NCBI GenBank assembly: GCA_040400005.1
Contig: JBBARC010000002.1
Span: 1-64,000 of the forward strand
DNA length: 64,000 bases
Origin: JBBARC01 sp040400005
GTDB lineage: Bacteria > Pseudomonadota > Alphaproteobacteria > Acetobacterales > Acetobacteraceae
Direction: 5' to 3'
Shown here: one piece after another, positions 8,110-16,884 of the stretch
Position numbering within the stretch: the first letter of the stretch is position 1
How the letters are laid out: each line of letters opens with the position of its first letter
Translations under genes and position numbers: made by a program
The notes under the pieces: model-generated
The model's input: only the letters and a program-made list of their open reading frames with translations
Databases searched by the model: none
Told to the model about the DNA's origin: nothing

Positions 8110-8299
8110 AACGCAGGGTTACTCCGGCGGCGCGGCGGTGTGAAGACAACGGCAAGAAAAGCCCAGGGCAATCCGGGGAAGGACGGCGTGAAACACGACT
8201 AAAATACTTAATCTGTGCGGATCCTCCGACTCAATTCTTGGGGATTGGCGATGGACGCCGGTAAGCACGGATATCCCTCCGTTAGCGATGCGCTTATTT
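8110..8299. other. Intergenic stretch upstream of nadE
   Basis: About 190 bases between the nadE start and the transposase relic. It would hold the nadE promoter on the minus strand. I see no clear promoter boxes, RNA structure or open frame with coding character. Confidence 0.4.
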
Positions 8300-8523
8300 T
8301 TCTAAATTACTTCAGTTGCTTAGATTTATTCCGCCAGTCCAGGAAGGTGCCTTACCCCCTCGCCGAGGTGTTGCGGTTAGCCCCGCGCGCAGTGTTGGCA
8401 GGCGCCGATACCTTCACCGACATCGCCCATTTTGGCGCCGTGAAGGTCGATTATTCGCGCCGCTTCCGCCCCTTCTGCGACGGCAGTCTTTCGGCGGAAG
8501 AACCCGGTACGTCTACGCCGTAA
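8300..8523 (+). pseudogene. ISAs1-family transposase relic (N-terminal fragment)
   Basis: The reading frame contains VPYPLAEVLRLAPRAVLAGA, then DTFTDIAHFGAVKVDYSRRF and RPFCDG. This matches the N-terminal DDE-associated domain of ISAs1-type transposases (RYPLxxLLxLALxAVLAGAxxFxEIAxxGxxKxxWLRRFLPFxxG). The frame stops after about 75 matching residues and no DDE catalytic domain follows, so this is a decayed fragment. It lies between the divergent-facing nadE start and the lpd 3' end. No terminal inverted repeats or target duplication are evident. Confidence 0.7.
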
Positions 8524-8547
8524 AGTCGCGCCCTGGGATCGCGACTT
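8523..8547. terminator. Inverted repeat near the lpd 3' side
   Basis: AAGTCGCG (8523-8530) pairs perfectly with CGCGACTT (8540-8547) around a 9-base loop. It lies about 80 bases beyond the lpd stop on the minus strand. It could terminate the sucA-lpd operon or be part of the transposon relic; there is no convincing U tract. Confidence 0.35.
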
Positions 8548-8626
8548 CCTCGCCAGCATCATTACCGAGTTAATCGTTCACCCGATCCCCCTGCCTAGGC
8601 CCCGATTCCGATACCAATTCTTGCGC

Positions 8627-10027
8627 CTAAATGTGCAAAGCGCGCCCGTCAACGGCAAGGGCGGCTTCTTTCACCGCTTCGTTAAGGCTGGGGTGGGCGT
8701 GGCAGGTGCGGGCGATGTCTTCGGCACTAGCACCGAATTCCATGGCTAGGGCGATTTCCGCAATCAGAGTGCCGGCATCGGGGCCGATGATGTGAGCACC
8801 GAGCACGCGATCAGTGGTTTTATCGGCGAGGATTTTCACAAAGCCTTCGGTGTAGCCCATGGCACGGGCACGGCCATTGGCGGTGAAGGGAAACTTGCCC
8901 ACGGTGTAGCCAATGTTTTGGGCTTTGAGCTGTTCTTCTGTGGCCCCGACCGAGGCCACTTCTGGCCACGTGTAAACCACCGCGGGGATAACCGCATAGT
9001 TAACGTGGCCGGCCTGGCCTGCAAGAATTTCGCCGAGTGCGACGCCTTCGTCTTCGGCTTTGTGGGCGAGCATGAGGCCGCCGATAACATCGCCGATGGC
9101 GTAGATGCCGGCGATGTTGGTGGCGTAGTGCGCATCGACGGTGATAAAACCGCGCGCATCGCGGGCAAGGTTAAGGGCGTCAAGCCCAAGCCCGTCGGTG
9201 CTTGGGCGGCGGCCGATAGAGACCAGCACGACATCGGCCGCGATCTCGGTGGCGGCACCGCCTTTGGCCGGTTCGGTGGTCAGGGTGACGCCGGCATCGG
9301 TTATTTTGGCGCCAGTCACTTTGGTACCCATTTTGAATTTCAGCCCTTGTTTGGCCAGCACGCGTTGAAACAGCGTGCCGATTTCGCCATCTAAGGTGGG
9401 GGCGATTTTATCTAAAAACTCAACCACGGTTACCTCGGCACCAAGGCGCCGCCAGACCGAGCCGAGCTCAAGGCCGATATAGCCGCCGCCGACAACAACC
9501 AGATGTTTGGGCACGGCTGGCAGAGTGAGTGCACCGGTGCTGGTAACAATTTTGGTTTCGTCGATGGTAACGCCGGGCAGCGGAATGCTTTCGCTGCCGG
9601 TGGCGATAACGATGTTTTTGGCACCATAGGCTTTGTTGTTTACGATAACGCTGCCGGCACTTGCAATGCTTGCATCGCCTTTAAGCCAGGTGATTTTGTT
9701 TTTCTTGAACAAAAATTCGACGCCGCGAACATTGGCTTGCACCACATCATCTTTGCGCGCCAACATTTTTGCAAGATCCAAACTTACATCTTTTGCAATG
9801 ATGCCGTGAGCGGCGAAATCGTGCAGAATTGCATGAAAATTTTCCGACGATTGCAGCATCGCCTTGGACGGAATGCAGCCAACATTAAGGCAGGTGCCGC
9901 CAAGGGTTTCGCGCTTTTCAACACAGGCGACGCTTAACCCCAGTTGGGCGGCGCGCAGCGCGCAGACATAGCCGCCAGGGCCAGCACCGATGACAATAAG
10001 ATCAAAATTCTCTGCGATATCGGCCAT
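8627..10027 (-). CDS. lpd: Dihydrolipoyl dehydrogenase (E3)
   Basis: A 466-aa flavoprotein reoxidising dihydrolipoamide with NAD+. It carries the FAD-binding VIGAGPGGYVCALRAAQLGL at residues 12-31, the redox disulfide GGTCLNVGCIPSKAML, the NAD-binding VVVGGGYIGLELGSVWRRLG, and the C-terminal His-Glu pair region HAHPSLNEA. It is the last gene of the leftward sucA-sucB-thioesterase-lpd cluster, so its main partner is 2-oxoglutarate dehydrogenase. It could also serve the glycine cleavage and other lipoamide complexes. Length and domain order are normal. Confidence 0.96.
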   Translation of the reverse strand: MADIAENFDLIVIGAGPGGYVCALRAAQLGLSVACVEKRETLGGTCLNVGCIPSKAMLQSSENFHAILHDFAAHGIIAKDVSLDLAKMLARKDDVVQANVRGVEFLFKKNKITWLKGDASIASAGSVIVNNKAYGAKNIVIATGSESIPLPGVTIDETKIVTSTGALTLPAVPKHLVVVGGGYIGLELGSVWRRLGAEVTVVEFLDKIAPTLDGEIGTLFQRVLAKQGLKFKMGTKVTGAKITDAGVTLTTEPAKGGAATEIAADVVLVSIGRRPSTDGLGLDALNLARDARGFITVDAHYATNIAGIYAIGDVIGGLMLAHKAEDEGVALGEILAGQAGHVNYAVIPAVVYTWPEVASVGATEEQLKAQNIGYTVGKFPFTANGRARAMGYTEGFVKILADKTTDRVLGAHIIGPDAGTLIAEIALAMEFGASAEDIARTCHAHPSLNEAVKEAALAVDGRALHI

Positions 10028-10074
10028 GATGGCAGCACCTTTATGGCTAGGATGTTAGGGGCACGGCCGGCGCG

Positions 10075-10488
10075 TCAGGTGCCGGCGGTGATAAGGATTG
10101 CGGTGCCGCCGGCGACAAGCTTTTCGCCCGTGGCGGTGATGGCAAAGAGGTCGGCAGCGGCAAAAATTTGCCGCCTACCGGCTTTGGTAACCCGGCCGAT
10201 GGCGCGAAAGTGATCACCCACAGCGGGGGTGTAGAACAACACCTGATATTGCGAGGCCAGCACCGCACCGGCAAGCGTTGCTGCGGCAAATCCGCAGGCG
10301 GTATCGATCAACGCGCCAACCATGCCGGCGTGCAAAAAACCAGCGTATTGGCCGAATTCTGCCCGCCATGGCAAATCTAGCCACACTTCACCGCCGGTAA
10401 CCTGGGTCACTTCAAAGCCTGCCCAGGTATTAAACGCCGCGGATGCGTTAACCGCGCGGATCTGGTCAAGTGTGGCGCCATCAGACAT
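10075..10488 (-). CDS. PaaI-type hotdog thioesterase
   Basis: A 137-aa single-hotdog protein of the PaaI/YbgC-like acyl-CoA thioesterase group. Visible family traits are the GEVWLDLPWRAEFGQYAGFLHAGM-like segment (substrate strand plus FLHAGMVGALIDTACGFAA, the HGG-type helix with Asp) and the final strands. It sits between sucB and lpd, 14 bases after sucB, so it is transcribed with the 2-oxoglutarate dehydrogenase genes. The natural substrate is unknown; housekeeping removal of stray acyl-CoA is an inference. Confidence 0.82.
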   Translation of the reverse strand: MSDGATLDQIRAVNASAAFNTWAGFEVTQVTGGEVWLDLPWRAEFGQYAGFLHAGMVGALIDTACGFAAATLAGAVLASQYQVLFYTPAVGDHFRAIGRVTKAGRRQIFAAADLFAITATGEKLVAGGTAILITAGT

Positions 10489-10502
10489 TTGCTGGCGTTT
10501 GC

Positions 10503-11741
10503 TTAAAGATCAAGCAGCAGGCGGCGCGGATCTTCGACACCTTCCTTGATGCGCACCAGGAAAGAGACCGCCTCTTTACCATCAACGATACGATGATCAT
10601 AGGAAAGTGCGAGATACATCATCGGGCGAATAACCACCTGGCCGGCCACTGCGATCGGCCGGTCCTGGATTTTGTGCATGCCCAAAATAGCCGATTGCGG
10701 CGGGTTGAGAATGGGGGTGGACATCAACGATCCATAGACGCCACCATTGGTGATGCTAAAGCTGCCACCGGTGAGTTCATCAAGTTTTAACTGGCCATCA
10801 CGGGCGCGGCGGCCGTAATCGGCGATGGCCCGCTCGATACCGGCAAAACCAAGCAAATGCGCATCGCGGATAACCGGCACCACCAGGCCGTTGGCGCCAC
10901 CCACCGCAATGCCCATGTTGACGTAGTTTTTATAGATGATGTCCTCGCCATCGATTTCGGCATTAACCGCGGGGAATTCACGTAACGCCGCAATGGTTGC
11001 GCGCACAAAAATCGACATGAAGCCCAAGCGCGCGCCAGTATGTTTTTTCTCGAACGCGTCTTTGTAATCGGCCCGCAGGCTTTGCGCTGCCGACATATCC
11101 ACTTCGTTAAAAGTGGTCAGCATGGCAGCGGTGTTTTGCGCGGTTTTCAAACGCTCAGCGATGGTGCGGCGCAGCCGGGTCATGCGCACACGTTCTTCGC
11201 GCACGTCCGGTGCGCGCGGGGCGGCGGGGGCTGCGGTGGTTGGGGCTGCGGCGGGTTTGGCCGGGGCTTGCACGAAGGCGAGCACGTCACCCTTGGTAAT
11301 ACGGCCATCTTTACCACTACCGGCGCCGATGTCGGTGGCAGACAGGCGGCTTTCGGTCATCAGTTTGGCCGCAGCCGGCAAGGGTGCGTGGGTTGCTGCC
11401 GGGGCTGGCGCTACTGGCGGAGGCGCAGGCGGTGCGGCTGGTGCCGGTGCCGGTGCCGGTGCCGCGGCCTTGGTCGGCACCGCTTTGGCCGGGGCTGCCG
11501 CAGCACCTTCGGTAACTTCGGCAAGCAGCGCACCAACAGCAACTTCCGCCCCTTCGGCCACGGCTTGCGACGTCAATGTGCCCGCGACGGGGGCGCTGAC
11601 TTCTACAGTGACTTTATCGGTTTCCAGTTCCACCAGCGGTTCATCGGCGGCAACGGCATCACCGATGTTTTTAAGCCAGCGCGCGATGGTGGCGGTGCTG
11701 ACGCTTTCGCCCAAGGTGGGCACTTTAACTTCAACCGACAT
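10503..11741 (-). CDS. sucB: 2-oxoglutarate dehydrogenase E2 (dihydrolipoyl succinyltransferase)
   Basis: A 412-aa E2 core component transferring the succinyl group to CoA. Residues 1-75 form a lipoyl domain with the modified lysine in ELETDKVTVEV. Then comes a long Ala/Pro linker, a peripheral-subunit-binding domain (about 135-170, ending GRITKGDVLAFVQ) and the catalytic domain with SYDHRIVDGKEAV near the C terminus (His and Asp active site). I start at ATG 11741 because AGGAAAA lies just upstream and SucB proteins begin with this VKVPTLGES strand; the frame is open to 11780. It follows sucA by 77 bases. Confidence 0.95.
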   Translation of the reverse strand: MSVEVKVPTLGESVSTATIARWLKNIGDAVAADEPLVELETDKVTVEVSAPVAGTLTSQAVAEGAEVAVGALLAEVTEGAAAAPAKAVPTKAAAPAPAPAPAAPPAPPPVAPAPAATHAPLPAAAKLMTESRLSATDIGAGSGKDGRITKGDVLAFVQAPAKPAAAPTTAAPAAPRAPDVREERVRMTRLRRTIAERLKTAQNTAAMLTTFNEVDMSAAQSLRADYKDAFEKKHTGARLGFMSIFVRATIAALREFPAVNAEIDGEDIIYKNYVNMGIAVGGANGLVVPVIRDAHLLGFAGIERAIADYGRRARDGQLKLDELTGGSFSITNGGVYGSLMSTPILNPPQSAILGMHKIQDRPIAVAGQVVIRPMMYLALSYDHRIVDGKEAVSFLVRIKEGVEDPRRLLLDL

Positions 11742-11818
11742 GCTGTGTTTTCCTAAAAGGTCGCGCTTGGTGCCGGGCACCGGCTGTGTGGCGTTGATTT
11801 GCGTATTTTTGGCGGCGT

Positions 11819-14689
11819 CTATACCGCCGCTTTGATCGGCACCGCGGTATCAAGCGCCTGATCAACCAAGGCCGCCTGTTCGCTGGCATGCACACGGGCA
11901 AGGCCAGTCGCCGGCGATGCCGCATTGCGCCTGCCAACATACACTGGCCGTTTGGTTTTGTGGCGCAGCGCAGTCAGCACACGTTCAATCCGCCGATCGA
12001 CAAAATGCCAAGCCCCCATATTTTCGGGCTCCTCCTGGCACCAGATGATTTCCGCGCGTTTGTACGGTTTAAGCTGAAAAGCCAAAGGCTTTTCAGGGAA
12101 CGGATAAATCTGTTCCAGGCGCAGTATGGCAACATCGTTTATGTTACGGGCGCGGCGGTCAGCCAATAGATCGTAATAAACTTTGCCCGAACAGATCACC
12201 ACGCGTTTCACCTCGGCCGCCGGCACAAGCTCATCGATCTCACCAATCACCGGCAAAAACCGGCTGCCGTCGGCCATGTCAGCAAGCGGCGAAACCGCAA
12301 GCTTGTGGCGCAACAGCGATTTTGGCGTCATCAGTATAAGGGGCTTACGAAAATTGCGTTTAAGCTGGCGGCGCAACGCGTGAAAGTAATTGGCAGGCGT
12401 GGTTAGGTTACCCACAGTCATGTTACGTTCAGCGCATAATTGCAGATAGCGTTCCAGCCGGGCCGAGGAATGCTCCGGCCCCTGCCCTTCAAACCCATGT
12501 GGCAGCAGCATGACCAGGCCAGACATCCGCAGCCATTTGGTTTCGCCTGATGCAATGAACTGATCGATAATCACCTGGGCGCCATTAGCAAAATCGCCAA
12601 ACTGGCCTTCCCACAACACCAGTGTCCACGGATCGGCCAGCGAATAACCGTATTCAAAACCCAAAACGCCCGCCTCAGACAGTAGCGAATTGAAAATTTC
12701 GATTTGCGCCTGCTTGGGCCGAATGTTGTTAAGCGGCACAAATTCGCGTTCGTTGGTTTGGTCGATCAGCACCGCATGGCGCTGGCTAAACGTGCCACGC
12801 TGGCAATCCTCACCCGATAGGCGCACATGGTGGCCATCTAACAGCAATGTGCCAAACGCCAGCGCTTCCCCGGTGGACCAATCAATGCCCTGCCCGGTTT
12901 CGATCATCTCGCGCTTGGCTTCTAACTGGCGCACAATTTTGGGGTTGGGATCAAAGGTTTTGGGCAGGGTGGCCAGGCCAAAGCCAACTTCGCGCAACAC
13001 TGCCAGCGGCACATCGGTTGCTTCTTCGGTTTCGTCGCGCCGGTCATCCTGCTGCAGCCCGCGCCATTTACCTTCTAACCAATCGGCTTTGTTCACTTTG
13101 TAGGAAACCGCGGCCGAATAGGCGCGGTCATACTCGGCGAACAGCTCATCCCACATCGCTTGCGCATCGGCCTCGGTCAGCACGCCATCTTTGATTAAGC
13201 GCTGGGCATACAGCGTGCGCGTGGTCGGCAGGTTTTTAATCGCCCGATACATAATCGGCTGGGTAAAGGCGGGCTCGTCCGCTTCGTTATGGCCGTGGCG
13301 GCGGTAGCACACGATATCCAGCACAATGTCGGTGGCAAAGGCTTGGCGAAATTCGGCCGCCATACGCGCTGCAAACACCACCGCCTCGGGCTGATCGCCA
13401 TTCACGTGCAGGATCGGCGCCTGAATAGATTTAGCAACATCGGTGCAGTACAAACCAGAATAGGCGTGCGCCGGCACCGTGGTAAAGCCAATTTGGTTAT
13501 TAACGATCACGTGCACCGTGCCGCCGGTACGGTAACCAATAAGCTGGCTCATTGCCAAGGTTTCATACACCAAACCCTGGCCGGCAAAGGCCGCATCGCC
13601 ATGCAGCAAGATTGCCATCACAGATTTGCGCTGGGTAATATCGCTTGCGGTATCCTGGCGCGCCCGCACCTTGCCCACCACCACAGGATCAACCGCTTCC
13701 AGATGCGATGGGTTGGGCTGCAACGAAAGATGCACCATGCGGCCGGCAATTTCGATGTCGGTAGACGTGCCCAAATGGTATTTCACGTCGCCCGAACCCT
13801 GCACGTCGTCGGGCTTAAAACTGGCGCCGGCGAATTCCGCAAACAGCGCGGTAAGCGGTTTTTTGACGATGTTGACCAGTGTGTTCAGCCGCCCACGATG
13901 CGGCATGCCGATAACAATCTCGTTGGTGCCGCTGGCCGCCACCGTTTCAATAATGGTGTGCAGCGCCGGGATAGTGACATCGCCACCTTCCAGGCCAAAC
14001 CGCTTGGTGCCAACAAAACGCTTTTGGCAAAACGCTTCAAACCCCTCGGCCTCGGTTAATTGCCGCAGAATGGTGCGCTTACTCTCGGCGTCAAAACTGT
14101 CGTTCCACGGCGCCCCTTCAATGCGGCGCTGAATCCAGGATTTTTGCTCGGGGTCCTGAATGTGCATGAATTCAACGCCGACCGGGCCACAGTAACTTGC
14201 CCGCAGCACCGACATGATTTCGCGCAAAGTGGCCGATTCGCGGCCCAAAACGCGGTCAATAAAGATCGGCCGGTCCCAATCGGCGTGGGTAAAGCCATAG
14301 CTGCGCGGATCCAGCTCCGGGTGGCTTTTGGGTTTTTGCAAACCCAGCGGGTCAAGCTGCGCTTCCAAATGGCCGCGCACGCGATAAACCCGGACCATCA
14401 TCAGCGCGCGGATGGAATCCAACGTGGCACTGCGCACGGCATCGAACCCGCGGCGGTCGGGTGCCGGTTTGGCGCTATCGGCGTCGCCAAACGCATACTC
14501 CTGCGGCGACCACGAGGCACCGTGGGCATCGCTGAGCACGGCCCGCGATTCGTCGTTTAACGCGGCAAACAGCTCAGCGAAGCTGGCATCCACCGCGTTG
14601 GGGTTGGCCGCCCAGCGCGCGTAAAGATCGGCGATAAAGGCCGCATTGGCGCCATTAAAAGCGGTTGCTAAAATATCTACGCCGGCCAT
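11819..14689 (-). CDS. sucA: 2-oxoglutarate dehydrogenase E1
   Basis: A 956-aa thiamine-diphosphate enzyme that decarboxylates 2-oxoglutarate and succinylates the E2 lipoyl group, the committed oxidative step of the TCA cycle. The N terminus has the short FNGANAAFIADLYARW E2-binding segment typical of SucA. IGMPHRGRLNTLVNIVKKPL and IVNNQIGFTT mark the cofactor domain, and the C-terminal transketolase-like domain includes SGLVMLLPHGFEGQGPEHSS. Length is normal (about 930-980). It is the promoter-proximal gene of the leftward sucA-sucB-thioesterase-lpd cluster. Confidence 0.96.
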   Translation of the reverse strand: MAGVDILATAFNGANAAFIADLYARWAANPNAVDASFAELFAALNDESRAVLSDAHGASWSPQEYAFGDADSAKPAPDRRGFDAVRSATLDSIRALMMVRVYRVRGHLEAQLDPLGLQKPKSHPELDPRSYGFTHADWDRPIFIDRVLGRESATLREIMSVLRASYCGPVGVEFMHIQDPEQKSWIQRRIEGAPWNDSFDAESKRTILRQLTEAEGFEAFCQKRFVGTKRFGLEGGDVTIPALHTIIETVAASGTNEIVIGMPHRGRLNTLVNIVKKPLTALFAEFAGASFKPDDVQGSGDVKYHLGTSTDIEIAGRMVHLSLQPNPSHLEAVDPVVVGKVRARQDTASDITQRKSVMAILLHGDAAFAGQGLVYETLAMSQLIGYRTGGTVHVIVNNQIGFTTVPAHAYSGLYCTDVAKSIQAPILHVNGDQPEAVVFAARMAAEFRQAFATDIVLDIVCYRRHGHNEADEPAFTQPIMYRAIKNLPTTRTLYAQRLIKDGVLTEADAQAMWDELFAEYDRAYSAAVSYKVNKADWLEGKWRGLQQDDRRDETEEATDVPLAVLREVGFGLATLPKTFDPNPKIVRQLEAKREMIETGQGIDWSTGEALAFGTLLLDGHHVRLSGEDCQRGTFSQRHAVLIDQTNEREFVPLNNIRPKQAQIEIFNSLLSEAGVLGFEYGYSLADPWTLVLWEGQFGDFANGAQVIIDQFIASGETKWLRMSGLVMLLPHGFEGQGPEHSSARLERYLQLCAERNMTVGNLTTPANYFHALRRQLKRNFRKPLILMTPKSLLRHKLAVSPLADMADGSRFLPVIGEIDELVPAAEVKRVVICSGKVYYDLLADRRARNINDVAILRLEQIYPFPEKPLAFQLKPYKRAEIIWCQEEPENMGAWHFVDRRIERVLTALRHKTKRPVYVGRRNAASPATGLARVHASEQAALVDQALDTAVPIKAAV

Positions 14690-14853
14690 GTGCCAGAATC
14701 TCCACGGTTGAGCGTTGCGTATGCTCTCGCTTCGGCCAAGTGTTCGTTAAAGTTACAGATAGGGGATTGTGCGGCGATGCGCGCGGCAAACCCCGTGCCG
14801 CCAGCATTGCATGGGGCGCATGGCCGCGAAAGCGTGAATGTAAAAAGTAAGAA

Positions 14854-14984
14854 TTTTCTTTTTTCTGAAGAAAAAAGAAACAAAAAAGACTTTATTGACG
14901 CTGGTTCGGCGACTGCGGTGGCAGCGTTGCCCCAGGCCCATATTTACAAAAGTCTTTTTGCTTCTTTTCCTTCAGAAAAAGAAG
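14854..14984 (-). repeat. Family A paired-hairpin repeat, full copy 2 (inverted)
   Basis: Full-length copy in reverse orientation: TTTTCTTTTTTCTGAAGAAAAAAG at the left, a spacer with GACGCTGGTTCGG and GCGGTGGCAGCG, and CAAAAGTCTTTTTGCTTCTT with CTTCAGAAAAAGAAG at the right. Read on the minus strand it aligns with the copies at 31-148 and 33560-33690, including the spacer. It lies between the sucA start and the tmRNA 3' side, possibly ending the tmRNA transcript. Confidence 0.88.
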
Positions 14985-15006
14985 GGTCTTACTTTTCTGA
15001 AGAAGT

Positions 15007-15288
15007 GGGGGGCATTCTGTTGCCCGGGGCCCCCCTAACCGCGCTTGTCGCTTATGCAGCGATAGCGAGCGCCTCGAAGTTATCGTTGGCACCTGAGAAT
15101 TGACCCGATGACGGCGGTATCATGCCGGGCAAAAGACAAGTCTTTACCACGCGTGTCGAACCTGTGTCGCCCCCATTAACCCCTTAAAATACCAGGGTAA
15201 AATTGGTGGAGGCGCCGGGCACTGCCCCCGGGTCCACAACGATTATTCCACGTGCCGTTTATCACCATAGTCTGCGTTACCGCAGGCC
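15007..15288 (-). ncRNA. ssrA: Two-piece, circularly permuted tmRNA
   Basis: Transfer-messenger RNA rescuing stalled ribosomes. On the minus strand the acceptor piece comes first: from about 15288 to an encoded CCA end at 15204 (GGCGCCTCCACCA). A T-arm-like stem CCGGG/CCCGG encloses GGCAGTG. About 30 bases later the coding piece starts at 15174 with GGGGGCGACACAGGTTCGAC, the canonical tmRNA 5' end. GGGGGCG pairs with CGCCTCC of the acceptor piece over 7 bp (one G-U). The tag frame at 15090-15052 reads ANDNFEALAIAA then stop, a normal alphaproteobacterial degradation tag. After it, a GGGGGGC/GCCCCCC stem (15007-15035) probably marks the 3' end. Permutation with a removed internal segment is the known alphaproteobacterial arrangement; exact piece ends at the outer sides are estimates. 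Confidence 0.93.
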
Positions 15289-15293
15289 CACCC

Positions 15294-15299
15294 TATATA
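15294..15299 (-). promoter_or_regulatory. Candidate -10 box of ssrA
   Basis: TATATA on the minus strand lies about 7 bases before the first helix (CTGCG/CGCAG) of the tmRNA precursor. The -35 region is not close to consensus. It lies in the 60-base gap before the divergent thyX start. Confidence 0.45.
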
Positions 15300-15333
15300 G
15301 CCGGACTCGCGCCCCGGTGCTAGGGGTGATCCC

Positions 15334-16254
15334 ATGACCATGACCCCCGAACAAGACGCCGAAATCGCCACCCGCCGCGCCGAGCACACCCAAACCCGCC
15401 GCAGCACGGTGCCGGCCCTGGAGGAGATGCTGTTTAGCGCCATCCCCCTGCTCGACCACGGTTTTTTGCGGGTGATCGATTACATGGGCGACGACGGCGC
15501 CATTGTGCAGGCCGCCCGCGTGTCCTACGGGCGCGGCACCAGGCGGGTCAGCGAGGATGCCGGCCTGATCCGCTATCTGATGCGCCACCGCCACAGCACC
15601 CCGTTTGAGATGTGCGAGATCAAGTATCACGTCAAACTGCCGATTTTTGTCGCGCGCCAGTGGATCCGCCACCGCATGGCCAATGTGAACGAATATTCGG
15701 CGCGCTATTCGGTGATGGACCGCGAGTTTTATATCCCCGAGCCGGCCCAGCTTGCAGCGCAATCAGCCAGCAACCGCCAAGGCCGCGGCGATGTGCTGCA
15801 GGGCGAGGAAGCCGCCCACGTGCTCGGTTTGCTGCGATCGGATGCCGAGCAGTGCTATAACCATTACGCCGAAATGCTCAACGAGGATGCCGCCGACCCC
15901 GCCCGCCAAGGCTTGGCGCGCGAGCTGGCGCGGATGAATTTAACCCTCAACACCTACACCCAGTGGTACTGGAAGATCGATCTGCATAATTTGCTGCATT
16001 TCTGCGCGCTGCGTGCCGATACCCATGCCCAGTACGAAATTCGGGTTTATGCCGATGCCATGCTGAAAACCATAGAAGCCTGGGTGCCGGCAGCCTATGC
16101 AGCGTTCTGCGATTACCGCTTGGGCGCCGTCAATTTTTCCGCCGGCATGCTGGCGGTGGTCAAACGCATGCTGGCCGGCGAGGTGGTTGGGCAGAAGGAA
16201 AGCGGGCTTTCGGCACGGGAATATACCGAGATGATGGAGGCTTTGGGCCGGTAG
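15334..16254 (+). CDS. thyX: FAD-dependent thymidylate synthase ThyX
   Basis: A 306-aa flavin-dependent thymidylate synthase making dTMP from dUMP with methylene-tetrahydrofolate and NADPH. The ThyX signature RHRxxxxNEYS is seen as RQWIRHRMANVNEYSARYS (residues about 109-127), preceded by RHRHSTPFEM, where dUMP binds. The C-terminal AGMLAVVKRMLAG segment is also conserved. ATG 15340 is a second possible start. ThyX frees the cell from regenerating folate by DHFR. It is divergent from ssrA. Its last codons fall inside a 14-bp tandem repeat. Confidence 0.95.
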   Translation: MTMTPEQDAEIATRRAEHTQTRRSTVPALEEMLFSAIPLLDHGFLRVIDYMGDDGAIVQAARVSYGRGTRRVSEDAGLIRYLMRHRHSTPFEMCEIKYHVKLPIFVARQWIRHRMANVNEYSARYSVMDREFYIPEPAQLAAQSASNRQGRGDVLQGEEAAHVLGLLRSDAEQCYNHYAEMLNEDAADPARQGLARELARMNLTLNTYTQWYWKIDLHNLLHFCALRADTHAQYEIRVYADAMLKTIEAWVPAAYAAFCDYRLGAVNFSAGMLAVVKRMLAGEVVGQKESGLSAREYTEMMEALGR

Positions 16255-16288
16255 TTTTAGGCCGGTAGTTTTAGGCCGGTAGTTTTAG
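16247..16288 (+). repeat. 14-bp tandem repeat, three copies
   Basis: GCCGGTAGTTTTAG occurs three times head to tail. The first copy contains the last sense codons and TAG stop of thyX, so the array arose by duplication of the gene end. Copy number may vary between strains. Confidence 0.9.
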
Positions 16289-16331
16289 GACAGCGCAAAA
16301 ATCGCTTGGCTTGCGTCGGAAAGTTAACTCA

Positions 16332-16784
16332 TTACACAGGCGCTGACACCAAATGGCGGATGGCCGATGCTAACGCCACCACCGAGGCCAGCAACGCAAC
16401 CGTAAACAGCCCCGCCACCACATTATTGGCCACCGAGCCATCAAACACCATACCGCGCACGCCAAACACCGGCGCCAGAATGGCCGCCACCGTGTTGCCC
16501 CAGCCGCCGATCAGCAACGCCGGCACCAGAATTTTTTCACGCGCCGGCGGCATGGTGCCGATGCGGCAAATAGCGCCCACCCCAATCACCAGCAAGCCGT
16601 TAAACAAGCCTTCGAGATGCGCCATCATCCAGCCGCGGTAATCGGCACCTGGGTTAAACATCGGGGCCTGGTGGTAGGCCGCCTGCACCACCACCATAAT
16701 CAGTGGCACACCGCCCAAAAACATACCCGCCAAAATCATACATAGGGCGTTGAGCCCCAGAACCCGTAAACCGCGATCAGACAT
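16332..16784 (-). CDS. Four-helix membrane protein resembling styrene-oxide isomerase
   Basis: A 150-aa integral membrane protein with four predicted helices (about residues 8-32, 55-72, 85-105, 117-140). The segment GWMMAHLEGLFNGLLVIGVG aligns by eye with the conserved GWxRAHxxxxLNGxxVI region of styrene-oxide isomerase (StyC). The His there is the heme ligand of StyC, and GGWGNT resembles the next conserved loop. No styrene monooxygenase genes are near, so it more likely belongs to a related family of unknown activity. It overlaps no neighbour and stands between thyX and an exported-protein gene. Confidence 0.5.
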   Translation of the reverse strand: MSDRGLRVLGLNALCMILAGMFLGGVPLIMVVVQAAYHQAPMFNPGADYRGWMMAHLEGLFNGLLVIGVGAICRIGTMPPAREKILVPALLIGGWGNTVAAILAPVFGVRGMVFDGSVANNVVAGLFTVALLASVVALASAIRHLVSAPV

Positions 16785-16884
16785 ATGTGCCGCCCCCTTC
16801 TGCCTTTGCTGGCACCCAGCCCCTTAAACGGCCCCGTACATGCCAATACCCCATGTTTGGCCAGGCGGGGCTAGGGCACCCGCA

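Noticed and set aside
15294..15299. Reading TATATA as a thyX promoter element
   Set aside because: On the plus strand it would lie only 35 bases before thyX with no -35 match, while on the minus strand it is correctly spaced for the tmRNA precursor.
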